Shown here: positions 7,729 to 18,187 of the stretch, one piece after another | How the letters are laid out: each line of letters opens with the position of its first letter | Numbering within the stretch: the stretch's first letter is position 1 | NCBI GenBank assembly: GCA_004802705.1 | Contig: SGPL01000381.1 | Span: 1 to 32,213, forward strand | Length of the DNA: 32,213 nucleotides | Direction: 5' to 3' | Source: Bondarzewia mesenterica | Lineage: Eukaryota; Basidiomycota; Agaricomycetes; Russulales; Bondarzewiaceae | Notes under the pieces: model-generated | Told to the model about the DNA's origin: nothing | What the model saw: the letters and a program-made list of their open reading frames with translations, nothing else | Databases searched by the model: none | Position numbers and translations under genes: made by a program

Positions 7729-10343
7729 ATGTCATTCGTGTCATCCTCTACAAGGTTCATCAACGGCACTGTCAACACATCACGAATTCTAGCTCTCAGG
7801 CATTCCAGTCATGCCGCGAACTATGCTCGCTTTGACCGATACGGCGCTATACGCTCTTTTTTCACCCGACCACATATTCACCTTCCGTCCAACATTACGT
7901 CGACAGTTGGAACTCGAGACCGTCGGTCGATAATTTATGCTCATGACCGTTTGATGCCTTCAATCCTACCTTTTGGGCGCACTGGTTCAAGTCCCTTTGC
8001 AAAGAGCTTCCACGCTACGCCGAGTAAACTTCACGACAACAAACCGCCAAAAAATATCCCAGGATCACCTACTCCTTCTCGAACAAACCTTTCAGAAACG
8101 GACAAACCTCCAGGAGACCCTGAGCCTCCACCCAACTACGACAACTATCCTCGTCTCTTCCGACGCCTCGCCAAGTCTCTCCCACATGTTCGTAGACCGA
8201 CGCGTGACGATTTCTTGAATGCTGCGAATGGATTTTCGCAACGCATGCGTGTGCGCTTTAGATGGTTTTTCATCCGCGCATTTCGTAAGTTTAATGCAGA
8301 CGATATCTCTGCATTTATCACTTGGTTTCTGGTTGGTCAGGGCTTATGGATTTTAATTGGAACGTGAGTTCATCCTTCATGTTGAATTACCTTCTTCCCA
8401 CTCAATCTCACCAAATGGCGTATCACGTATCAGAACGACCTTCTTCTCTTTCGTATTTGCTGTAGCAAACAGTCTACGTTTACAAGGTGCGTATCTTTTT
8501 CGCATGCCTTATGAAATGAATCTGAAATTCCGCGTTCAAAGCTTACATTGCGCGTGCCATCAGCGACTATCTCACTGCCGAGACTGGGGTGACCATCATT
8601 TTCGAGTCTGCTATCGTTCCCAAGTGGAAAGACTCCCGCATCTCCTTTAAAAATGTCTATGTCACCCGTCGGCCCACCTCGTCCCCAGCACCGCAGATCG
8701 TTGATGATTCCGTACATCGTGTTGCTCTAGGATACGACGTGAGCAATCATCCCGCAAACCATAGAATAGGCGACGAGGAAGAAGATCTTACCAATGCCGT
8801 TGAGGAGGATCATACACATGCGGACGATGATGCGAATTGGTCCATGTTTGATTTGAACGTGGACAGTATCGATGTAACATTGAGTCTGTGGCGATGGTTG
8901 GATGGCAAGGGATTGATTAAGGACGCTGTGGTCAAAGGCGTACGTGGTGTACTCGGTAGGTCTCGCGCCTTTATGCCATGCAGTATTTTTTTGACCAACC
9001 GTTCCGTGCAGACCGTCGTTCTGTTGGATGGTCACCGAATCTGGATCCAGCATCCTTCCGACACATCGCACAGCCAGGCGATTCCGAACTCGAATCGCTT
9101 GCGTTGGAAGACGTGTTGATCACAGTTTACCAGCCAGGAGGATTCCGTCCGTATACCTTCTCAATATTTAGCGCGGACGTCGGCACACTCAGGAAACAGT
9201 GGCTATTCTATGATTTCATGAAGGCGAAGGGCATAGTTGGCCAATTCGATAATTGTCTGTTCAGTCTACATCGACCGCAGAGTATCGGAAGGACAAACGA
9301 ACAGGATGCGAAAGATGGCGATTGGTCGACGATGGTCAGTGTGCGCATCAAGTCTACCTCTCCTATTCTTGTCGGTCACTCAAATATTGTATTGCTTTGG
9401 CACTAGTCACGTTTCCGCATCGATGGAGTCAACATCGACCACATGCAAGCCATGACTACTCAGGAAGGCCCCATTTCTTGGATCACTTCAGGTAAATTGG
9501 ACGCGGTGCTTGACATCAAGTTTCCTCGCGACTCGGATGGCGACACCCTGAATGTATTAATTGACGCCCTTACGACTACCGCTGCTGCAGTGGTGGCGGA
9601 ACGTATCCCGGGTCAGCGCGCACTGGCGAAGCCACCGTTGACGGCGCCAGATGCGGAAGATGGAGAGGTGGTGGGCGAGATTGGACAGCAGGTGTTCGTG
9701 GATATAGATTTGAGATTTAGGGATATCAAGGCTGCGGTGCCGATTTGGACGAACGATCTAAGTTACAGTGGAAGTGCTCTCGTGCGGCCGATCGTGGCGT
9801 TTATGAAGTAGGTCGCTTTCAAGCCCTGTGAAAGTTGAAAGAGCTGACGACACCTTGATGTAGTGCGAATCGTACGCTCGTGCCAATCCGTTGCCGACTT
9901 ACCAAGGATTTGAGCGACTTCGACGGCTCATGGACTGTACGTCTTTTCCCTGTTTACATCAATTACATACTAATCCGTCCCATCCTTCAGATGTGGGAGA
10001 GTATGTGTTATCCTTATCTTTCTACCTGCGTCTTACTGACCCCGATTTTAGCCGGCCTCCTGGATGACATCTCTCTCAAGGTATCCTTTCCCGTATCTTC
10101 GTCTAGCATCTCGATTCAATCTGACTTGCCACTTAACAGATCTACGATGCCCTCGCATACCACGTAACCCAAGCGAACTTCAACCACCGAATCAAGACGG
10201 TCAGTCTATGGAGTCTCCAGATGACCGCCAGCGCGGTCCTTTCTGCCCTGCGGAATGTGGTCGATCCAGTCGCGGTACATGCGCGAGATATATACCAGGA
10301 TGCGGTTGTTGGAGGGGTTGGAGAGATTGTAATGGGACCGTAA
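7729..10343 (+). CDS. MDM31: Mdm31/Mdm32 family mitochondrial inner-membrane protein
   Basis: Family members act in the mitochondrial inner membrane and are needed for mitochondrial shape, distribution and lipid balance. Exons: 7729-8363, 8434-8486, 8542-8955, 9012-9334, 9407-9807, 9864-9936, 9991-10000, 10052-10080, 10140-10343; phases are consistent and give 713 residues. The N-terminus is basic and Ser/Arg-rich like a mitochondrial presequence. A membrane segment (ITWFLVGQGLWILIG then FFSFVFAVANSL) is followed by conserved family blocks: GVTIIFESAIVPKWKDSRI, LEDVLITVYQPGGFRPY, VGQFDNCLFSLHRPQSIGR, GPISWITSGKLD. Exon 7 is a 10-nt microexon. The start chosen is the first ATG in frame after the MITE. 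The C-terminus is uncertain: the last codons before TAA overlap a perfect GTAAGT donor at 10340. Confidence 0.9.
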
Positions 10344-10912
10344 GTTCTCCGTTGCCGTTAGGGCAGACGCGCTATGTAGCACATGCCTTCCAGCCGCCTT
10401 TTCATGGGACCACGGAGCCCGTGGATTTGGATAGCAAAAAGTATGTTTCGTGGATCATCTGATTGTCTGGCTAGTCTATCTCACTCTTGGAGAGTCGTTA
10501 TATTTTCGCTCACTTCTTTGTGTGCACTTTTCGTACGGATCAGCTGGCGGATACTCGATCGCAGGTTGAGTTTACTTATGCAACACAAGGGAGATTTTTT
10601 CGTTGCCTGAAAGGACAGACAGGCGCCCTTTTTCAATTTGTTCAGACTGAATGCCGGTTTCGAATCGATGTGCATATTTCCTGAGTGAATAACGTCTTAG
10701 GCATATTCGTGCAGTACCTAGTGGCATTGGGCACACAGCTCGATCTCGGAATGTATAAGCACCAGATCATATAGGTACCGCTACTTCTGGCGTTAAGCCT
10801 GGGACCTGTAACTGCAGCACATCATAGATTGAGCTCGAGACGATAATGAGTTAAGTGTGAGTGTTAGATATTGTTACTGACCGTTACAGCAGTGAGATAC
10901 GTTGCAGGCGAT
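10344..10912. other. Region after MDM31, no supported gene
   Basis: Contains a short open stretch near 10394-10462 whose frame (FHGTTEPVDLDSKKYVSW) looks coding-like, but no AG acceptor joins it to MDM31 in that phase. Otherwise it is probably 3' UTR and intergenic DNA. Confidence 0.4.
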
Positions 10913-11212
10913 CTATTTCATGGACCTGCCAATTTGTGCGCCGTTGTGGGATTCAAGAGGTTTGACAGAGGGACGCTGGTGGAGCGCGGCGGTTGTATGA
11001 GAAGATGAGGCGTCTGTTGNTCGCCTGCGAGCGNGACGCGGNGTCGGAGCTGAACGTAGAACANAGGAGTTAGANATGGGATNGNNAGGGAGGTGNGAGN
11101 AGGNGAGGCACGTTTCGGGTGATTTGNNGGTCNGTNTGNAGGGTTGGNCGTCCTCGNCCTGGACCAGCAGGACNAAGGAGACGATCATGGCGCAGAAGAA
11201 NAGTTTGAGCAT
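10913..11212 (-). CDS. Possible small membrane or secreted protein next to the gap
   Basis: An open frame of 99 codons on the minus strand begins with an ATG at 11212 and starts with a strongly hydrophobic segment (MLK.FFCAMIVS.VLLVQ), like a signal peptide or a membrane helix. The rest is Ser/Arg-rich with no recognisable domain. Many bases in the first half are ambiguous and the frame is also open upstream towards the assembly gap, so this could be the last exon of a larger gene. Weak evidence. Confidence 0.25.
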   Translation of the reverse strand: MLKXFFCAMIVSXVLLVQXEDXQPXXXTXKSPETCLXXXHLPXXPXSNSXVLRSAPXPRXARRRXTDASSSHTTAALHQRPSVKPLESHNGAQIGRSMK

Positions 11213-11277
11213 GGAGGGTCTGTACTTGGATGAGGTCGNNGNCGCTNNNNGCTGGNGNGNNNGNGANNNANNGNNNC

Positions 11278-12267
11278 NNNNNNNNNNNNNNNNNNNNNNN
11301 NNNNNNNNNNNNNNNNNNNNNNNNNNNNNNNNNNNNNNNNNNNNNNNNNNNNNNNNNNNNNNNNNNNNNNNNNNNNNNNNNNNNNNNNNNNNNNNNNNNN
11401 NNNNNNNNNNNNNNNNNNNNNNNNNNNNNNNNNNNNNNNNNNNNNNNNNNNNNNNNNNNNNNNNNNNNNNNNNNNNNNNNNNNNNNNNNNNNNNNNNNNN
11501 NNNNNNNNNNNNNNNNNNNNNNNNNNNNNNNNNNNNNNNNNNNNNNNNNNNNNNNNNNNNNNNNNNNNNNNNNNNNNNNNNNNNNNNNNNNNNNNNNNNN
11601 NNNNNNNNNNNNNNNNNNNNNNNNNNNNNNNNNNNNNNNNNNNNNNNNNNNNNNNNNNNNNNNNNNNNNNNNNNNNNNNNNNNNNNNNNNNNNNNNNNNN
11701 NNNNNNNNNNNNNNNNNNNNNNNNNNNNNNNNNNNNNNNNNNNNNNNNNNNNNNNNNNNNNNNNNNNNNNNNNNNNNNNNNNNNNNNNNNNNNNNNNNNN
11801 NNNNNNNNNNNNNNNNNNNNNNNNNNNNNNNNNNNNNNNNNNNNNNNNNNNNNNNNNNNNNNNNNNNNNNNNNNNNNNNNNNNNNNNNNNNNNNNNNNNN
11901 NNNNNNNNNNNNNNNNNNNNNNNNNNNNNNNNNNNNNNNNNNNNNNNNNNNNNNNNNNNNNNNNNNNNNNNNNNNNNNNNNNNNNNNNNNNNNNNNNNNN
12001 NNNNNNNNNNNNNNNNNNNNNNNNNNNNNNNNNNNNNNNNNNNNNNNNNNNNNNNNNNNNNNNNNNNNNNNNNNNNNNNNNNNNNNNNNNNNNNNNNNNN
12101 NNNNNNNNNNNNNNNNNNNNNNNNNNNNNNNNNNNNNNNNNNNNNNNNNNNNNNNNNNNNNNNNNNNNNNNNNNNNNNNNNNNNNNNNNNNNNNNNNNNN
12201 NNNNNNNNNNNNNNNNNNNNNNNNNNNNNNNNNNNNNNNNNNNNNNNNNNNNNNNNNNNNNNNNNNN
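11278..12267. other. Assembly gap (990 unresolved bases)
   Basis: A continuous run of N, flanked by scattered single Ns from about 11020 to 14120. The flanking gene on the right and any promoter it has are partly hidden. Confidence 0.99.
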
Positions 12268-12417
12268 CNNANNAGTCTGAGTGAANGACAAGCAGGCAGT
12301 GCAAGGAAGCGTGNGAACGACTGCGCGGCGCTCAAATCAATGATGCCATCGCGGGCGCGCNCCACCTTCCTTCCAATTCCTCCACCTCCTCGATCCCCTA
12401 AGTGCAACTTTACAAAA

Positions 12418-13842
12418 ATGAGTCAATACCCGGTTCCACCACCCACGTACGGCACCACCGCGCCCTCCCCCGCAGGGCTCGCTTTTGGCAATGACGGCAA
12501 CGACGGCAGCAGAGAGCCATTGCTCGGCAGCCCGCGTTTNGGCGACGTCGCGGGGCCCAGCTCGGGCGCCGTCTTCAACCAACCTCGTGCTGGAGACTTG
12601 CCNGANGATTTNAAGGTGCGTGTCNCACACNCATGTTCNTCGGGGGAGANGAATGCTCATGAGTGTGTGTAGTATGGCGTAACGGTGTCCGAGAGCTCTA
12701 TGGAGATCAGGAATGCGTTCGTCAGGAAGGTGTACACGATCCTTTGTGAGTATCAACAATTCATTCTTTGTCTTGCTTTATTCTTCCATGTNGGTGCTGA
12801 NATCGCGTGATGGCNCTCGCAGTCTCGCAGATTGTAAGNNCAGCAGTGTCTTGTNAAATGTTNTGGCCCGTGTCCNGACTGATCAATATCATTGTCATAG
12901 GTAGCTACTACCATCGTCGGGGGCCTCATCTCNCAATCCCCATCTGCCGTTCTCTGGGTGCAAACGCAGTACGTTTTCACCTCCTNACNACCCCATCCNC
13001 CTNNACACACGTCCACATTCTAACTTTTTCCCCGCTCCACCTTCCCGCAGCACCTGGTCNTTCTACGTCCCCCTATTCGGCACTCTNGTCGTCCTGGGCN
13101 TNCTCTTCTGGAAACGGCACAGCCATCCGCTGAANATCGTTCTCGTCAGCTTGTTCACCCTGATGGAGGCGTTCACGCTCGGCGTCGTCACCGCGTTCTA
13201 CGANAACGTAGTCGTCCTCCAGGCCCTGCTCATCACNACCGGCGTCTTCTTGGGTCTAACGCTGTACACCCTGCAGTCCAAGGTGAGATNNCCTTNCNTG
13301 ATGGCTGTGCCGCGTGTGTGCATACAATGCTGAGTTTGTTGTGTGTGTCNTTTAGTATGATTTCTCTGGTCTNGGCCCGTGGCTTTTCGGCGGCCTCGTT
13401 GCCCTCCGTACGCTCATCTCACCCCTCACCTGAGATTCATCTTCATATATGCTAACCAATCACGNTGAATCGTGGTATTCAGTNATGACCGGGCTCGTCG
13501 CCATCTTCNTGCCATTCAGCAGCACCANGGACCTNGTCTTCGCGATCGGCGGGACGCTGCTCTTCAGNGGCTACGTCGTCTACGACACGTATCTTATCAA
13601 NCANAAGCTATCGCCCGACGAATACATCATGGGCTCTATCAGCCTTTACCTNGAGTAAGCCTCACAGTCGCTTCCTTCTTGTTAGGTCACTCATCGGGAT
13701 CNCCTTTGGCCCCTTGTCCAGCTTCATCAATCTCTGTGAGTACAGCCTTNGATACCTTCTTTCTGCTGGAGGCAGTTGCTGATGTGGGGTGTTTGTAGTC
13801 CTCAATATCCTCCGCCTGTTGAACAACGTCCAGGATCGATGA
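12418..13842 (+). CDS. BXI1: BAX inhibitor-1 / TMBIM family membrane protein (Bxi1-like)
   Basis: Multi-pass ER/vacuole membrane proteins of this family modulate calcium leak, the unfolded-protein response and cell death. Exons: 12418-12615, 12673-12745, 12823-12833, 12901-12968, 13051-13282, 13356-13407, 13483-13654, 13722-13735, 13799-13842; 287 residues. The Pro-rich N-terminus (YPVPPPTYG) precedes YGVTVSESS and NAFVRKVYTIL. Membrane blocks follow: FYVPLFGTLVVLG, FTLMEAFTLGVVTAFY, ALLITTGVFLGLTLYTLQSK, LVFAIGGTLLF. The C-terminal YVVYDTYLI and SISLYLDFINLFLNILR keep the two Asp residues used as a pH-sensing pair in bacterial YetJ (family knowledge). Exons 3 (11 nt) and 8 (14 nt) are microexons. 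About two dozen ambiguous bases fall in the gene, but the frame is intact. Confidence 0.93.
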
Positions 13843-14412
13843 TCGATGATCGAACTTTTCCAAGGTTTTGTTTTTGCTCCANTTTTTAAATAAGATTAAT
13901 AGGTTTCGNCCGNNCTCATCTCTTTTNTTTCGCGGCTGATTTGTGCATCATTTGTACTGTAATAATATGNGGAAACGAGTTTTTTTTTGATTTCTTTTGC
14001 TGGCTGATGTATNCGATTGCATCTTTGAGGAGACATCCTGACAGACAGTGCACGGTCGGTCAACCGATCACCGTCGTTACCGCGTGCCATCGTGCATGAC
14101 GCAACGTTCGTTTTCATCTCTGTTCAAATCCGGGCAGCGGCGGGTGAGTTTGGCCTTTCTCTCTGATGATTTTTTCTTTCTCATCACGCCGTCCGCGCCA
14201 GCCCCGGATGTGATTTACAGTATGTATATATGACCGTAAAAAAATAGAATTACAGGATCATAGTCTGTCTTGACTCCGAGAGGGATGTCCGTCATAAAGT
14301 CCAAGAAAAAAGTATACACAGGATCCAACGGTCAAACCTGTCTAAAAAACGCCCACGAACATGGTCAAGCTGGCATGTCAAAGGTAGGTATCGCGATCAT
14401 GTCAAAATGCTC
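13843..14412. other. Convergent intergenic region
   Basis: Lies between the ends of the BXI1-like gene (+) and the secreted-protein gene (-). It opens with a short GATCGATGAT repeat overlapping the BXI1 stop and has T-rich stretches fitting 3' UTRs. I see no gene here. Confidence 0.5.
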
Positions 14413-14790
14413 CTATTCCGAGTATACTCGTGGCCCCTTCTTGGACCCGTTCTGCAGTCGACGGGCCACGGGGTGGAGGGCTGAGACGAAGTTGGGCGGG
14501 GGTGCTTCGACGCTGGGGCCGAGGGGGAGGTGAGGGATGATGGCGCCCGAGAGGGGGAGGGCGCCGCCGCGCTTGTCTAGGTGGGGGTTTTTGTTTTTGT
14601 GGGAGACGATGGCGGGGTTGTCGTGGCAGATTGTGTCGCCGAGAGTGAGACCGCGGTGGGTCGTGCCGTCGCAGTCAGATGGGGAGGATGGGGAGAGGAG
14701 GCTTAGTAGGTCTGGCTTTGGGATTGGGGCTGGGTGTGTGAGGGCGGGGAGGGTGGTGAGGAGGGGGAAGAGGAGGGGGAGGAGGTGCAT
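14413..14790 (-). CDS. Small secreted protein, 125 residues, unknown function
   Basis: Single-exon frame starting at ATG 14790. The first 20 or so residues (MHLLPLLFPLLTTLPALTHP) form a clear signal peptide. The mature part is Pro/Ser-rich with only two cysteines and contains a dibasic KR (HLDKRGGALPLSG) that could be a Kex2 site. A TATAAAAG lies about 105 bp upstream. No known domain is recognised and there is no C-terminal CAAX, so it is not a lipopeptide pheromone precursor. Its neighbour on the same strand (15119-15358) has the same layout: signal peptide, dibasic site and TATA at a similar distance. Confidence 0.6.
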   Translation of the reverse strand: MHLLPLLFPLLTTLPALTHPAPIPKPDLLSLLSPSSPSDCDGTTHRGLTLGDTICHDNPAIVSHKNKNPHLDKRGGALPLSGAIIPHLPLGPSVEAPPPNFVSALHPVARRLQNGSKKGPRVYSE

Positions 14791-15118
14791 GATGGTGGTG
14801 GTAGGTTGTGCTGTTAGGGGAGGGATGCGTAGCGATGGGTTGGGGGCGAGGTTGTTGTTTCAAGCTAGGTAGGATTCGTTGGGGCTCATGCTCTTTTATA
14901 TGCTCGGCAGGGTCGGGGTTTTCGGCATTCAGAGCATCTTTATGTGCATTTGCTTTGCCCATCGTGGATTCAGATTCAAACTCAAATATGAGTCAAATGT
15001 AGATTTGTAACGGACATGATCCAGGCCAACTCGGACGATAAGAACACCTTTTCCCTCCTCAATGTGTATCCAAAAAGTACAACGGTATAATCCGAAATTT
15101 GAGAAAAGAAACCGCTCT
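14791..15118. other. Spacer between the two small secreted-protein genes
   Basis: Holds the TATA box of the left gene and presumably the 3' UTR of the right one. No other gene is seen. Confidence 0.5.
14893..14900 (-). promoter_or_regulatory. TATA box of the 14413-14790 gene
   Basis: TATAAAAG on the minus strand, about 103 bp before the ATG. It supports the gene being real and transcribed from this side. Confidence 0.55.
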
Positions 15119-15358
15119 TCACACCTCCGCCATGCCAATGGCAGCCGGCCTCACCGCAGTCTCCCAGTCGGGCCTTACCGCCATCTGGCGACGCGCGAGG
15201 GGGATGGGGATGGGGTCGTTACGCGGGTTGTATGTGTGGCTGTTGTCGATGTACTGCGCGGTGTCCGAGGCTGTCCTGACATGAGACATGGGGAGTGCGA
15301 GGGCGAGGGTACCCCAGCTGAGGGCGAGGAGAGCGGGTAGGGTTGTGTAGAAACGCAT
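15119..15358 (-). CDS. Small secreted protein, 79 residues, unknown function
   Basis: Single-exon frame from ATG 15358. The N-terminus (MRFYTTLPALLALSWGTLAL) is a textbook signal peptide, cleaved probably after ALA. The mature part of about 57 residues has no cysteine and carries a dibasic ARR followed by QMAVRPDWETAVRPAAIG, which could be released as a short peptide by a Kex2-type protease. A TATATAAAG lies about 110 bp upstream. I recognise no family. Without homologues, coding status rests on signal peptide plus promoter. Confidence 0.55.
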   Translation of the reverse strand: MRFYTTLPALLALSWGTLALALPMSHVRTASDTAQYIDNSHTYNPRNDPIPIPLARRQMAVRPDWETAVRPAAIGMAEV

Positions 15359-15467
15359 GGCGCGCTAGGATGTCGCTTCTGGGAGATGTGGGTGCTGGAG
15401 AAAGACGAGGGTAGGTTGATTGGGTGCGAAGGAGGCTCTGGAAGCGGTCGTTGGACGCACTTTGCCT

Positions 15468-15476
15468 CTTTATATA
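15468..15476 (-). promoter_or_regulatory. TATA box of the 15119-15358 gene
   Basis: TATATAAAG on the minus strand about 110 bp upstream of the ATG, matching the spacing of the neighbouring secreted-protein gene. Confidence 0.55.
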
Positions 15477-15703
15477 CTCTTTCTGCGTTGGGTGATACTC
15501 TCTGACACTTGTGACAAGGTCACAGTCTCTTCTCAGCCTGACACGACTCGGTCGGTCGAAAAAAAGACTTAAACCAGGATAAAATAAAGATAAATGATTC
15601 AAGTGTAAAAACTGTCAAGTGTTGTAGAGCCGGGACCTGTGCGCCAACAAGTTCCTAGGGGACGGAAGTAAACTCGGACGCTGATCCTGGCGGCGTGGCG
15701 CCA

Positions 15704-15720
15704 ACGCGTCGGCGACGCGT
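15704..15720 (+). promoter_or_regulatory. Pair of ACGCGT (MCB-like) boxes
   Basis: ACGCGT at 15704-15709 and again at 15715-15720, one helical turn apart, about 170 bp upstream of the F-box start codon. ACGCGT is the binding site of fungal MBF (Mbp1/Swi6) G1/S regulators. A link to the F-box gene is inference. Confidence 0.45.
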
Positions 15721-15886
15721 ATCTGGCACGTGGCTATGAATGTGAGGCACATGACAATTTATTTACGTTTGTAGGGCCGTTGCCTTCTTCAGGCTCTGGC
15801 TTGTATTTCCCTCAGGGCTCCGGACGTCTTCCGCGGCCTCCTTCCCATTCCCTCGCACTCGTTGTTCTTCCCGTTCACCATCATCA

Positions 15887-17772
15887 ATGGCACGAACGGT
15901 GTATGAATGCGCCTTTTCTCAGGACTACGGTCGCCCTCAGCATCTCAAGCTCGTCAAGCTCAACGACTCTACGTCTCACCTCACGTCCGTCAAGCAGTTC
16001 ACAGGCCGTTCACTTGCTTCTCTCCCAGACGACATACTCCTGCTCATCATCATCAACATCGGTGTCAATGATATCGTGTCCCTGCGCATGGTCCGTAATC
16101 TCTCAAACTTGAGTATGTGCGAGGTCGTCACAGAGCTTGGATTTCACGACAGACCTCCAAGCGGTTCTTATCCGTGACGAAGTTGCGTTGGGTCTGGTCG
16201 GACGCGCTCAAGCGACATGTCATAGACAGGAAGATTCCCGTGCCCGCATCCACGTCCGATCTCAGGTCTCTCTCCGCGAAAGAGCTCGAAGTGCGAGCGT
16301 TGCATGCCGCCCGGTTCCACCAGAATTGGTGCTCGCCCCATCCGAAACCCAGACGATGTCTCGAGTTCAGTGTGTGCCAGGCGTCGCAGGACGAAGACGA
16401 GTCACCTTTACTCCCTACGCTATCCCCCGCGCACCCGCACCCAGTGTCTCACGTCCTCTTTCTGCCTGGATATAACGGTGAGCTGATCATCACGGTATCG
16501 TCGGGCCGCATCGTCTGTTGGGAAGTGCCTTTATCTGCTACTGAGGCGGAGGTGTTCGTCGTCGCCGAACGCACTCTCCCGACCGCCGCGAAGCTGGAGG
16601 GGTTGGTCGTGAACGACGATCCGAAGAACGAGGCCGCTCTGGCGTTGGTATACAGTCAGGCTTCGCCCCAGGCTCATGTTCTCGCGCCAGAGTAAGTCTC
16701 TTGTTCTGTTGGCTTTTGTAAAGTCGGAGACTCAATCGCTCGGGATGCAGATACACGATCGAAGCGTGGTCTCTGGACAGGTTCCACGGGTGCTTCGAGA
16801 CACTTCGGCTTGAAGACAAATTGCACGCCCGCCTAACACCGTTGTCCCGTTTTTCGGGTGACTGGGTCCTGATGGGCGATCCCGTCACCATGTGGAATTG
16901 GCGGCGGCGGGGACGGGGACACTACTTTGTGTTCAATTACTCCAATCACCATCCTTCTCCCGTGGTACGTATCATCGCTCGAATTGCGGGTTCCGTCCCT
17001 CATGACTATCTGTTTCCAGCCTGACAGTATCCTGGCGGTCACATTGATCCGTAATTACCTCCTCGTGGTCCGCCAATCCCATCTCCAGCTGTTGCCCGTA
17101 CCGCAGTTCACCGAGGGTGGCATGGAATATAAGACGGTCAACCACACGGGCGCATACTACCTGCATCTTCACGAGAGCGCCAACGAAGCCGTCATCATCA
17201 CGAACTCGCTGAGCGAGGACGAGCGCAAGGTCTGGCAGTTCGACCCGGTCACCATCCTCATGCGCGTGTCCGACGCGGGGTTTGACACGGTCCAGAAATA
17301 CGAGATCTTCCCGCTCCCCGTCGACCCGTCCTCTTCTCCGACGCCTGCGAATCTGCAGGCGGGCACTCACGTTCGACAGGGAGCCCCGTGCACGTTCCCG
17401 TCGTTCCCGTCTATGATCATCGGGGTCGTGCCGTCGTGCAGCAACCTGTGCGTCGGGCCGAGCGGGAAGGGTTTCTGGATGGAGACGCGGAACATCGCGA
17501 CGGCGCGGTCGACGTACCCCGCGCGGTGTTACACGGGGTTCGACGTGACGACCAGTTTCGTGGGGTCGAGCGCGAAGCCGGAGGATCTGACTGCGGGGCG
17601 GTGGAAGAACGAGCTGGTGTTGCGGGAGAAGGAGATGTACGCGGCGCGGGTCGGGATGGGCGAGGTGTCGCACCGGAAGTACCGGATCCTGTGTTCGTCG
17701 TTGGAGGATACGGTGGGTCGGATTGCCATTGGGGGACGTGATGGCATGGTGCAGATCTTGGACTTTGTTTGA
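15887..17772 (+). CDS. F-box protein with long C-terminal region
   Basis: F-box proteins are the substrate adaptors of SCF ubiquitin ligases. Exons: 15887-16090, 16153-16691, 16751-16964, 17020-17772; 569 residues. The F-box lies at about residues 44-85: SLASLPDDILLLIIINIGVN, then DIVSLRM joined by splicing to TSKRFLSVTKLRWVW. That join requires an unusual GTCCGT donor at 16091; a stronger-looking GTATGT downstream gives the wrong frame. The rest is the long variable C-terminal region common in agaricomycete F-box proteins, with strands reminiscent of a beta-propeller (GRIVCWEVP, and IAIGGRDGMVQILDF at the end). The substrate is unknown. Such genes are highly expanded in this fungal group. 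Confidence 0.85.
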
Positions 17773-18187
17773 TTCTTTTCTTGTTTTGATTACTTCTGAT
17801 ACGGGGGTCGGGGTTTCCACCTTTGCTTGTACGATGTCGATCGCTTCGCTTTCGTTTGATGTACAGTTTATTCTTGTTGCTTAGCCTTTCCGTGTACTCT
17901 TCGTCATCTGATATATCGCAATTGCTGCGATTTCTTCGCGTGCTCTCGCTCGACGGACGAGATAAGTCCAATGCGAGTGAACCTGAGTGGACGCCTCGAG
18001 GCCTTGGAGCCAAACAAAGATTTGTTTGGCCGTGAGTTTATCTATTGGCCGGATGTTTTTCGCAATGCGGCGTCCATACCCAATTCACTAGACTTCCACA
18101 CCCACTTGTGTACGATAGTACTTTGTCCACACGTCTCAGCTTCACCATTCGTCGTGCCCTGGCAATGCTCGTATGTTTCTTTTCGGT
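17773..18187. other. Intergenic region between F-box and Smr genes
   Basis: Holds the F-box gene's 3' end and the likely promoter and 5' UTR of the Smr-domain gene. An ATG frame from 17971 reads into the next gene out of phase; I do not take it as coding. Confidence 0.5.

Larger units (their letters stand above)
15359..15886. other. Divergent promoter region
   Basis: Lies between a secreted-protein gene (-) and the F-box gene (+). It contains the TATA box at 15468-15476 and two ACGCGT boxes at 15704 and 15715. Confidence 0.55.

Noticed and set aside
10913..12672. Very long open frames across 10913-12672 on both strands
   Set aside because: They are open only because they run through the N gap; no coding content can be claimed there.
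14413..15358. Lipopeptide mating pheromone precursors
   Set aside because: Neither small protein ends in a CAAX farnesylation motif, and both have classical signal peptides, which pheromone precursors lack.
16972..17820. Long open frame antisense to the F-box gene
   Set aside because: Arg/His/Pro-rich mirror of a GC-rich coding exon with no recognisable protein features; a shadow.
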